Source: an uncultured Caulobacterales bacterium (GTDB lineage Bacteria > Pseudomonadota > Alphaproteobacteria > Caulobacterales > Maricaulaceae). From it: a DNA stretch of 64,000 nt. Positions 55,308 through 61,599 of the stretch are shown piece after piece. The position numbers and the translations under genes are program-made. Every line of letters begins with the position of its first letter. Position 1 is the stretch's first letter. The notes beneath the pieces were generated by a model. That model made no database searches, was not told the DNA's origin, and worked only from the letters and a program-made list of their open reading frames with translations. Where the stretch lies: positions 186,001 through 250,000 of the forward strand of contig CALFUN010000008.1 in the NCBI GenBank assembly GCA_937929915.1. The letters run 5' to 3'.

Positions 55308-56894
55308 ATGGCGAACAAATCTATGTTTGCATCAGTGCGAGGTAAGTTACTCCCAGCGGCGTCAGTTTTGAATGCTGCCGGCGGGAAAGCCTTTGACTTA
55401 AGCCCGCGTCAAAAACTGGCGCAGCTAGCGGTTACAGGCTGTCTTAACGGAACATTCTATGCGTCTGCGCAAGATCAGCTTTCAGAAGTCTTGGAATTGA
55501 CAAAGACATTAGAGCCTGAATTCATTGCAAAAACAGCTATCTACGCTCGTAAGAGCGGCTTTATGAAAGATATGCCAGCCTTGTTGCTCGCATGTTTGAC
55601 AGTGCCTAACGGTAAGGGCGAAATGCGCTCTGATCTCGTTGCGCCTGTTTTTCACGAAGTCATTGATAACGGAAAGATGCTCCGAAATTTCGTTCAAATC
55701 ATGCGCTCAGGCGTTGTTGGACGTAAGTCTCTCGGAACAGCGCCTAAGCGTTTGGTTCAAAACTGGCTATTAAAGGCGAGTGATCGTGATTTGATTAAAG
55801 CTTGTGTCGGTAACGATCCGTCATTGGCCGATGTTATCAAGATGGTTCATCCAAAGCCTTTGACCGCTAGCCGCGAAGCTTTGTTTGCCTACTTAATTGG
55901 ACGCGAGCACGACTTTTCGAAACTGCCGCAATCAATCAAGGACTTTGAAGCCTTTAAAGAGCGCGGCGGCAAGGTTGTTCCAGACGTTCCGTTTCAGATG
56001 CTTACAGCATTGAAGTTGAATACAGATCATTGGACTCAGATTTCTGAGCGTGGTGGATGGCATATGGTTCGTATGAACTTGAATACATTTGCCCGTCACG
56101 GTGTCTTCAAGAGCCGCAAAGCTGTTAAGGCGATTGCGAAACGTTTGAGCGATGTCGAGGCTATCCGCAGGTCTAAAGTATTCCCGTTTCAGATTATGGC
56201 GGCCTATATGGCGTCTCAAAAGTCTGATTTGCCGATTGAAATCAAGGAAGCCTTGAGAGAGGCGCTTGAGATTTCACTGGAGAATGTTCCGAGCTTCGGC
56301 GGTAATGTCGTTGTTTGTCCGGATGTTTCTGGCTCTATGAGCTGGTCAGTTTCTGGATATCGCAAAGGCGCAACATCAGCCGTTCGCTGTATTGATGTCG
56401 CTGGCTTGATGGCTTCGGTTGTCTTGCGCAATAGCGAAACAGCCAAAGTGCTGCCTTTCGAGGTTTGCGTTGCGGATGTTGCGCTCGATACGAAAGACGA
56501 TGTCTTGTCCAATGCCGCAAAGCTCTCAGCTATTGGCGGCGGCGGAACAAATTGTGCTGCGCCTTTAGTTCATTTGAACCGGCGTCGGGCGAAGGTCGAT
56601 TTGCTGATTATCGTATCAGACAATGAGAGCTGGGCCGGCGTGCAAGCAGGACGGTCCACAGCTCTAATGCGTGAATGGGAAAAGCTAAAATCGCGTAACC
56701 CACATGCACAAATGATCTGTATCGATATCGTGCCGAATACAACAACACAGGCTGTAAGTCGTACAGATATCTTAAATATTGGCGGATTTTCCGACCGTGT
56801 TTTTGATGTCATCGGACGGTTTGCAAATGGAAATACTGGTTCCGACCACTTTGTGGGCGAGATCGATAAAACAGAGATAAGGAGTATAAATTAA
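55308..56894 (+). CDS. rsr: Ro60-like TROVE protein Rsr
   Basis: The start at ATG 55308 follows GGAG and gives 528 residues; the ATG at 55296 overlaps the ribosome site itself. The N-terminal TROVE HEAT-like ring binds Y RNAs and misfolded RNA ends (FDLSPRQKLAQLAVTGCLNGTFYA). The C-terminal von Willebrand A-like domain has the metal site PDVSGSMSWSVSG. The same leader, GGAGA-TAAAATGG, recurs before rtcB. It is the first gene of the operon with the Y RNA array and rtcB-rtcA downstream. Confidence 0.93.
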   Translation: MANKSMFASVRGKLLPAASVLNAAGGKAFDLSPRQKLAQLAVTGCLNGTFYASAQDQLSEVLELTKTLEPEFIAKTAIYARKSGFMKDMPALLLACLTVPNGKGEMRSDLVAPVFHEVIDNGKMLRNFVQIMRSGVVGRKSLGTAPKRLVQNWLLKASDRDLIKACVGNDPSLADVIKMVHPKPLTASREALFAYLIGREHDFSKLPQSIKDFEAFKERGGKVVPDVPFQMLTALKLNTDHWTQISERGGWHMVRMNLNTFARHGVFKSRKAVKAIAKRLSDVEAIRRSKVFPFQIMAAYMASQKSDLPIEIKEALREALEISLENVPSFGGNVVVCPDVSGSMSWSVSGYRKGATSAVRCIDVAGLMASVVLRNSETAKVLPFEVCVADVALDTKDDVLSNAAKLSAIGGGGTNCAAPLVHLNRRRAKVDLLIIVSDNESWAGVQAGRSTALMREWEKLKSRNPHAQMICIDIVPNTTTQAVSRTDILNIGGFSDRVFDVIGRFANGNTGSDHFVGEIDKTEIRSIN

Positions 56895-56915
56895 GGCTCA
56901 AGTCTTGAAGACATT

Positions 56916-56996
56916 AAGTGGCCGCGAATGCCGAGTGCTATAAGGACTACATTTGTGATATGTATGGTCCCTCTCGATTTATTGTCGCGACCACTT
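56916..56996 (+). ncRNA. Candidate Y RNA 1 (no tRNA-like part)
   Basis: AGTGGCCGCGA (56917-56927) pairs with TCGCGACCACT (56985-56995) to close the unit, with one mismatch. The conserved AATGC follows the 5' strand and TTG precedes the 3' strand. Inside, GGACTACAT pairs with ATGTATGGTCC across a small bulge. It starts about 20 bases after the rsr stop. It lacks T- or D-arm sequences, so it is a plain Y RNA. Confidence 0.7.
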
Positions 56997-57010
56997 TCTT
57001 TCTTCATTCA

Positions 57011-57112
57011 CATGACGAATGCCGTGAAGAATACATTGGTTGAAGGCACGAGTTCCGGCTCTTGCTAAGGCAGGTTCAAACCCTGCGGCTCTTCACAAAA
57101 CTTGTTGTCATG
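57011..57112 (+). ncRNA. Candidate Y RNA 2 with a T-arm
   Basis: CATGAC (57011-57016) pairs with GTCATG (57107-57112). AATGC follows, then GTGAAGA (57024-57030), which pairs with TCTTCAC (57090-57096). A T-arm GCAGG-TTCAAAC-CCTGC lies at 57070-57086. The D-loop-like ATTGGTTGAAGGC is also seen. No acceptor hairpin follows the T-arm, so tRNA mimicry is partial. Confidence 0.7.
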
Positions 57113-57125
57113 GCTTATCAGATTT

Positions 57126-57267
57126 TATGACGAATGCCTTAGAGATTACATTGGTAGACGCAGCCATTTGAAAGAATGGTTTTGAGGAAACTCGAAGTGA
57201 AGGTTCAAACCCTTCCATCAGCAATGATGTGGCGGAATAAATATCTCTAGAACAGCTTGTCGTCATA
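57126..57267 (+). ncRNA. Candidate Y RNA 3 (tRNA mimic)
   Basis: TATGACGA (57126-57133) pairs perfectly with TCGTCATA (57260-57267). An inner stem TAGAGAT (57140-57146) with ATCTCTA (57243-57249) continues. The T-arm is GAAGG-TTCAAAC-CCTTC (57199-57215). It is followed by CATCA-GCAA-TGATG, an acceptor-like hairpin capped by a GNRA loop. The D-arm is degenerate. A variable-arm-like GAG-GAAA-CTC precedes the T-arm. Confidence 0.75.
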
Positions 57268-57283
57268 GCTTGAATATGCGTTC

Positions 57284-57399
57284 GGCGAATGCTTATGGAA
57301 CTACATTCTTAATGCTGATGTCGCGGGTTCGAGTCCCGCTCGGAGAAATCCGGTAGCTCAGTTGGTAGAGCACAGATGTTTCACAGATACCTTGTCGCC
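57284..57399 (+). ncRNA. Candidate Y RNA 4 (permuted tRNA mimic)
   Basis: GGCGA (57284-57288) pairs with TCGCC (57395-57399). Order inside: ACTACATT, T-arm GCGGG-TTCGAGT-CCCGC (57323-57339), acceptor hairpin CGGA-GAAA-TCCG (57341-57352), TA linker, D-arm GCTC...GAGC (57356-57371) with the usual GG in the loop. T before D means the tRNA shape is circularly permuted, with the acceptor stem closed by a tetraloop. Confidence 0.8.
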
Positions 57400-57413
57400 T
57401 ACTGAATTTTATC

Positions 57414-57532
57414 GGTGAATGCCGGTGGAACTACATTGCACACCGGAGGTCGCGAGGTTCGAATCCTTGCCGATTTATCGTAGCTCAGGTGGATAAGAGC
57501 ACCGGAAATTGTTTCATCATCAACTTGTCACC
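57414..57532 (+). ncRNA. Candidate Y RNA 5 (permuted tRNA mimic)
   Basis: GGTGA (57414-57418) pairs with TCACC (57528-57532), a compensated change relative to the other copies. It has an inner CCGGTG/CACCGG stem with ACTACATTG between, T-arm CGAGG-TTCGAAT-CCTTG (57453-57469), acceptor hairpin CGA-TTTA-TCG, TA linker and D-arm GCTC...GAGC (57483-57500). It has the same permuted order as unit 4. Confidence 0.8.
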
Positions 57533-57567
57533 ACTTTGTGTTTGAAGCCTTGAACTATGAACTAAAA

Positions 57568-57694
57568 AATGACGAATGCTTACGAAATTACAACGCTCCT
57601 AAGAACGAAGGTTCGATTCCTTCCGATGTTAAGCAATTAACAGAGTAGCCAAGTGGATAGGCATTAGACGTTTCGTGAAACTTTTGTCGTCATT
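57568..57694 (+). ncRNA. Candidate Y RNA 6 (permuted tRNA mimic)
   Basis: AATGACGA (57568-57575) pairs perfectly with TCGTCATT (57687-57694). The T-arm is GAAGG-TTCGATT-CCTTC (57607-57623). The acceptor arm GTTAA-GCAA-TTAAC (57628-57641) extends by a T-A pair, a tandem G-A and a C-G pair. After the TA linker comes D-arm GCC...GGC (57648-57662). A GTTTC/GAAAC hairpin sits near the 3' end. The first true tRNA starts five bases later. Confidence 0.8.
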
Positions 57695-57699
57695 ATTAT

Positions 57700-57773
57700 T
57701 GATCCCTCGTCTAATGGTAGGACGCCAGTTTTTGGGTCTGGAAATCTAGGTTCGAATCCTGGGGGATCAACCA
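57700..57773 (+). tRNA. tRNA-Gln (TTG)
   Basis: The acceptor TGATCCC/GGGATCA, a D-arm with TCTAATGGTAGGA, anticodon loop TTTTGGG and T-arm TAGG-TTCGAAT-CCTG are all present, with CCA encoded. The U1-A72 weak pair is typical of tRNA-Gln. The discriminator is A, not the more usual G. Confidence 0.9.
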
Positions 57774-57777
57774 GAAT

Positions 57778-57853
57778 GCACTGGAAGCTCAACTGGATGA
57801 GCGGCGGCCTACGAAGCCGAAGGTTGCGGGTTCGAATCCTGCGCAGTGCGCCA
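57778..57853 (+). tRNA. tRNA-Arg (ACG)
   Basis: The acceptor GCACTGG/GCAGTGC has one G-G mismatch at the last pair. The loop CTACGAA gives anticodon ACG, which becomes ICG after deamination. T-arm GCGGG-TTCGAAT-CCTGC and an encoded CCA are present. The anticodon stem has one weak outer pair. Confidence 0.9.
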
Positions 57854-57854
57854 T

Positions 57855-57931
57855 GGCCGACTAGCCGAGCTGTTAGAGGTGCCTGACTTAGAATCAGGTT
57901 GTTCTAGGTTCGAATCCTAGGTCGGTTACCA
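57855..57931 (+). tRNA. tRNA-Leu (TAG anticodon) with short variable arm
   Basis: The acceptor GGCCGAC/GTCGGTT has two G-U pairs. The anticodon stem is CCTGA/TCAGG with loop CTTAGAA, anticodon TAG reading CUA leucine codons. The variable region is only TTGTT, although leucine tRNAs normally have a long variable arm. CCA is encoded. It is therefore an atypical member and may be a specialised version. Confidence 0.8.
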
Positions 57932-57943
57932 AAAATATTGAAT

Positions 57944-58020
57944 GCTAACTTAGTTCAACTGGATAGAACGCAGGATTGTGGCTCCTGAGATATTGGGTTC
58001 AAGTCCCTTAGTTAGTGCCA
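57944..58020 (+). tRNA. tRNA-His (GTG) lacking a normal G-1
   Basis: The acceptor GCTAACT/AGTTAGT, anticodon arm CAGGA-TTGTGGC-TCCTG and T-arm TTGGG-TTCAAGT-CCCTT are intact, with CCA encoded. The base before position 1 is T and the discriminator is G, so the G-1:C73 pair needed by most histidyl-tRNA synthetases is absent. Confidence 0.85.
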
Positions 58021-58025
58021 ATCGT

Positions 58026-58102
58026 TCGCGTGGGTCCTCGCTGGTAGGGGAGCCGCACTGTTAATGCGGTCGTTTCAGGTTCGAACCCTGTCACGCGAGC
58101 CA
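58026..58102 (+). tRNA. tRNA-Asn (GTT), second copy type
   Basis: The acceptor TCGCGTG/CACGCGA is fully paired. The anticodon arm is CCGCA-CTGTTAA-TGCGG. T-arm TCAGG-TTCGAAC-CCTGT and CCA are present. Its stems differ widely from the housekeeping tRNA-Asn at 63919 while the anticodon loop is identical, so it is not a recent duplicate. Confidence 0.92.
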
Positions 58103-58111
58103 AATTTATAA

Positions 58112-58189
58112 CGGGGTGTAGCTCAGTCCGGTCAGAGTTCTCGGTTTGGAGTCGAGATGTCTCAGGTTCAAATCCTGATACCCCGACCA
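58112..58189 (+). tRNA. tRNA-Pro (TGG)
   Basis: The acceptor CGGGGTG/TACCCCG with C1-G72 and A73 fits proline identity. The anticodon arm is CTCGG-TTTGGAG-TCGAG. T-arm TCAGG-TTCAAAT-CCTGA and encoded CCA are present. Confidence 0.92.
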
Positions 58190-58210
58190 ATTAACGCCGA
58201 AAGGCAAAAC

Positions 58211-58300
58211 GTGTGAGCGAGTATGCAAGCGGCCAAAGCAGGCAGTCTGTAAAACTGCACCCTCACGGGTACGCTGGTTCAAATCCAGCCTCGCACACCA
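58211..58300 (+). tRNA. tRNA-Tyr (GTA)
   Basis: This is a class II tRNA: acceptor GTGTGAG/CTCGCAC, anticodon arm GCAGT-CTGTAAA-ACTGC, variable arm CCC-TCAC-GGG, T-arm GCTGG-TTCAAAT-CCAGC and encoded CCA. The D-arm (AGTATGCAAGCGGCCAAAGC) is less regular than usual. Confidence 0.9.
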
Positions 58301-58337
58301 AAGCAAACGCGTTATAAGAACGCAAATGGAGACTAAA

Positions 58338-59570
58338 ATGGAACATCAAACTGAATATGGTTACGATGTTATAACCCAAGAAGGTTCTGTGCCTGTCAAA
58401 ATGTGGACACGCGGCGTTCCTGTCGAAGATGGTGCGCGCAAGCAGCTTTTACGGGCCGCGCAAATGCCTTTTATCTTTAAGCATGTGGCGGTGATGCCAG
58501 ATGTCCATATCGGTATTGGCGCAACAGTAGGTTCTGTTATTCCGACGAAGAATGCGATTATCCCTGCCGCAGTTGGCGTTGATATTGGCTGCGGGATGAT
58601 GGCGTGTCGTACGACACTTACAGCGAATGATTTGCCAGATAGCCTCGGACATTTGCGTTCAGCTATTGAGCGCGCTGTGCCGCATGGCCGCTCGTCTGGT
58701 CGCCGCCGTGATAAGGGCTCTTGGCATGACGCTCCAAAGACCTCTGAGGCAGCTTGGTCTGGTTTGGTCGATCGCTTTGACGTCATCACAGGTAAGCATA
58801 GGGTCATTGCTCAATCTAATAATCTCAAACATTTGGGGACGCTCGGAACAGGTAATCACTTTATCGAAGTCTGCCTCGACCAAGAAGATTGTGTCTGGTT
58901 CATGCTTCACTCTGGCTCTCGGGGTGTTGGCAATCGTATTGGCCGTTACTTCATTGAATTGGCCAAGAAAGACATGGAGCAATGGTTCATCAATATCCCC
59001 GATAAGGATTTGGCGTACTTCCCGGAAGGAACGGATCACTTTGATGATTATGTTGAGGCCGTGGGATGGGCGCAGGACTTCGCTTTCGCGAACCGCACTG
59101 TGATGATGCAAAATGTTATTGCGGCGGCGCGCGCTGTATTGCCTGTGCCGTTTGATGCAGAAGTGGAGGCCGTTAATTGCCACCATAACTACGTCACACG
59201 TGAGAACCATTTTGGTGAAAATATCTTTGTTACGCGGAAAGGCGCCGTGCGTGCTCGCAAGGGTGATATGGGTATTATCCCGGGGTCTATGGGAACGCGG
59301 TCTTATATCGTTCGCGGTCTTGGTAACGAAGAGTCATTCTGTTCTTGCTCTCATGGGGCGGGGCGTGTGATGTCTCGGACTGAGGCGAAGAAAAGCGTAT
59401 CGATGGAAGAACATTTGGACGCGGTCAAAGATGTTGAATGCCGAAAAGATATCGGCGTTTTGGACGAAACGCCCGCGGCCTACAAGCCGATTGATGATGT
59501 TATGGACGCGCAAAAAGACCTCGTTGAGGTCGTGCATACATTACGTCAAGTCGTATGTGTTAAAGGCTAA
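58338..59570 (+). CDS. rtcB: RNA ligase RtcB
   Basis: RtcB joins 2',3'-cyclic-phosphate or 3'-phosphate ends to 5'-OH ends using GTP and manganese. The ATG at 58338 follows GGAGA and gives 410 residues. Metal and guanylylation residues are in VGVDIGCGMMACR, GTGNHFIEV, HSGSRGVGN, NCHHNYV and the nucleophile histidine in SCSHGAGRVMSR. It lies 38 bases after the tRNA-Tyr gene, so the tRNAs are probably co-transcribed with it. Confidence 0.95.
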   Translation: MEHQTEYGYDVITQEGSVPVKMWTRGVPVEDGARKQLLRAAQMPFIFKHVAVMPDVHIGIGATVGSVIPTKNAIIPAAVGVDIGCGMMACRTTLTANDLPDSLGHLRSAIERAVPHGRSSGRRRDKGSWHDAPKTSEAAWSGLVDRFDVITGKHRVIAQSNNLKHLGTLGTGNHFIEVCLDQEDCVWFMLHSGSRGVGNRIGRYFIELAKKDMEQWFINIPDKDLAYFPEGTDHFDDYVEAVGWAQDFAFANRTVMMQNVIAAARAVLPVPFDAEVEAVNCHHNYVTRENHFGENIFVTRKGAVRARKGDMGIIPGSMGTRSYIVRGLGNEESFCSCSHGAGRVMSRTEAKKSVSMEEHLDAVKDVECRKDIGVLDETPAAYKPIDDVMDAQKDLVEVVHTLRQVVCVKG

Positions 59571-59620
59571 GATTAACGGGCGGCGTTCTTCGCCGCCCTA
59601 ACTTAAGAAAGGAACAGGTA

Positions 59621-60076
59621 ATGCTGCTAAGCTATGAATATCAGATATTAGTTTGCCTGAACTGTTCCGAGGCTGTGTCGAAACCCGTCCAAGTTTTACA
59701 TGAGCGTCAGTCCTCCATCAAATTTATAACGTCACTTGGATGGTCAATGTCAGACCATTTAAAGGCGCCTAAAGAGGGTGTGACTAGTTTTGGGTATGCA
59801 GATGGATGGCATCAAAACCATCCTAAAGCACTTTGGGCACCTTTATTGACTGGAGTTTGGATTAACCTGAAGGACATCAAAGAATCTGTTGAAACCATCG
59901 ATCTGCGGCATGCTAAGTATGATTACGGATGCTGCGGATTAGATGGATGGATAACGGGACCCAATCGGCTTTGCAGTTGTGGGGAGTTTGTAGGTACAGA
60001 GTTTAGTGACTGCGAAACGATACATGCATTTATACCAGATAATGAGAAAACAAAATGGCAGAACGTGAAATCATAA
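59621..60076 (+). CDS. Cys-rich protein of unknown function between rtcB and rtcA
   Basis: The 151-residue protein is preceded by AGGAACAGG and overlaps rtcA by 22 bases, so it belongs to the operon. It has CLNCSE near the N-terminus and a C-terminal cluster DYGCCGLDGW, GPNRLCSCGEFVGTEFSDC, a likely zinc site or recognition module. It is not archease: length is similar, but none of the archease motifs is visible. I do not know its function; a role in RNA repair is suggested by position. Confidence 0.7.
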   Translation: MLLSYEYQILVCLNCSEAVSKPVQVLHERQSSIKFITSLGWSMSDHLKAPKEGVTSFGYADGWHQNHPKALWAPLLTGVWINLKDIKESVETIDLRHAKYDYGCCGLDGWITGPNRLCSCGEFVGTEFSDCETIHAFIPDNEKTKWQNVKS

Positions 60077-61104
60077 TTGACGGCAGCGAGGGGGAAGGCG
60101 GCGGACAAGTTTTGCGAACCTCTTTGTCCCTATCGGCCATTACAGGTAAGCCTGTTCGGATTGAGAATGTACGTGGTCGACGGAAAAAGCCAGGTTTGTT
60201 CCGTCAGCATTTGACCGCCTTTAAAGCAGCGGCTGAAATATGCGATGCTCGCATGGAAGGAGCCGAACTTGGTTCTTCTGAAATTGCGTTTTATCCAGGC
60301 AAGATCAAAGGCGGTGAGTATGATTTTGCGATTGGTTCTGCCGGCGCAACAAACCTTGTTGCGCAAACGCTTTTACCAATTCTAGCGTATGCCGATAAAG
60401 CTTCCACGGTTACTATCACTGGCGGCACCCATAATCTATGGGCTCCTACATTTGACTTTTTGGATCAGGCGTTCTTACCGCAATTTCGGAAGATGGGCGG
60501 CCGTGCTTCTGTGGAATTGAATGCCTATGGGTTCTACCCCGCGGGCGGCGGGTCAATCACAATGACAGTTAAACCAACCGAGATGCCAAAACGTCTGGAA
60601 TTGATCGATGGTGGCGAACGTCTAAGCGAGCGGGCTGTCGCTATTGTGGCTAATTTAAAAAGGGATATAGCTAACCGAGAGCTTAAAGCTATACTGAATG
60701 CGTTTAATATGAAGCCTGAACAAGGCGAAATTATTCATGTTGAAGGCCCTGGGCCTGGCAATGCTGTCTCGTTATTTTTGGAATATGAAAATGTTACGGA
60801 AGTTTTTGTTGGACTTGGACAACATGGCGTGCGTGCTGAAACCGTTGGAAAAGACATAGTCAATCATGCCCAAAAATACTTATCAGCCAGAAGTGCCACG
60901 GGTGATATTAAAACGGCGGTTGGAGAGCATCTCGCAGACCAGCTTTTATTGCCAATATCATTGTTGGGTGGGGGTGTCTTTACGACAACTGATATCACGC
61001 AACATACGCATACTAACATAGATATTATTCGTCGTTTCTTAGATGTTGAGATAAGGCTAACTCAGAATGGCCGTAAATGTTGGACGGTTGAAGCTATAAA
61101 TTAG
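60055..61104 (+). CDS. rtcA: RNA 3'-terminal phosphate cyclase RtcA
   Basis: RtcA converts 3'-phosphate ends to 2',3'-cyclic phosphates, feeding RtcB. The 349-residue protein has the family segments IDGSEGEGGGQVLRTSLSLS, GSAGATNLVAQTLLPIL, GGTHNLWAPTFDFL and the C-terminal TQHTHTNIDIIRRFL with the nucleophilic histidine. It is the last gene of the rsr-rtcB-rtcA operon. Confidence 0.95.
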   Translation: MAEREIIIDGSEGEGGGQVLRTSLSLSAITGKPVRIENVRGRRKKPGLFRQHLTAFKAAAEICDARMEGAELGSSEIAFYPGKIKGGEYDFAIGSAGATNLVAQTLLPILAYADKASTVTITGGTHNLWAPTFDFLDQAFLPQFRKMGGRASVELNAYGFYPAGGGSITMTVKPTEMPKRLELIDGGERLSERAVAIVANLKRDIANRELKAILNAFNMKPEQGEIIHVEGPGPGNAVSLFLEYENVTEVFVGLGQHGVRAETVGKDIVNHAQKYLSARSATGDIKTAVGEHLADQLLLPISLLGGGVFTTTDITQHTHTNIDIIRRFLDVEIRLTQNGRKCWTVEAIN

Positions 61105-61221
61105 CAACTTCCGAAGATAATATTATATGTAGAAGTTCAGACTTGATCTGACAGTCGGGATTTTTCGTAAGGCACGAAGGGTTCCGATTATACCTCTTGA
61201 ACGGGGTGTGGTTTTGCTGGT
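61105..61221. other. Short gap after rtcA
   Basis: No gene or terminator with a T-run is visible. A small inverted repeat (TCAGA-CTTGA-TCTGA near 61136) may belong to an IS end, but the boundary is not clear. Confidence 0.35.
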
Positions 61222-61599
61222 TTGATGGTGGTGGCAGCCATAACGTCAAACAAAAGGAAACCACGATGTTGCAAAGTGAGCGGCGCGCCATTGATTCAAG
61301 CGCCAGTATACGACAAAATTATCAAACACAAAGTCGGGCTTCTGAACTTGGCGGAAGAGCTTGGGAATGTCTCCAAAGCTTGTCAGGTGATGGAATTATC
61401 CCGGGATACATTCTATCGTTACAAGCAGGCGGTTGATGATGGGGGCGTGGAGGCTCTATTTTAGCGCACATGCAGGAGGCCTAATCTGGTTAACCGAGTT
61501 GATCCCGCCACTGAGGAAGCTGTTCTCCGGTCGGCCACAGATTATCCCGCTTACGGTCAAGTTCGCACGTCTAATGAGCTCCGCAAGCGGGGGGTGTTT
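61222..61599 (+). pseudogene. IS481-family transposase fragment, frameshifted and interrupted
   Basis: The first frame encodes KIIKHKVGLLNLAEELGNVS and SRDTFYRYKQAVDDGGVEAL, the helix-turn-helix start of IS481 transposases. After a stop, another frame continues with NRVDPATEEAVLRSA and PAYGQVRTSNELRKRGVF. The reading then breaks off where an IS3 element begins at 61599. The catalytic core is absent. Confidence 0.8.

Noticed and set aside
56916-57694. CRISPR-like array
   Set aside because: The repeated motifs are bipartite, differ in sequence while keeping pairing, and are separated by T- and D-arm sequences rather than unique spacers. No cas gene is nearby.
57855-57931. Amber suppressor tRNA
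   Set aside because: The anticodon as written 5' to 3' is TAG, which reads CUA (Leu). An amber suppressor would need anticodon CTA.
58008-58306. Two minus-strand ORFs of 60 and 66 residues with GFEPETSRLQT-like sequences
   Set aside because: They are antisense shadows of the tRNA-Asn, tRNA-Pro and tRNA-Tyr genes; such ORFs arise from T-arm and anticodon sequences and are a well-known annotation artefact.
59621-60076. Archease
   Set aside because: The length fits, but the characteristic archease N-terminus and acidic metal-binding residues are not visible, and the Cys-rich C-terminus is unlike that family.
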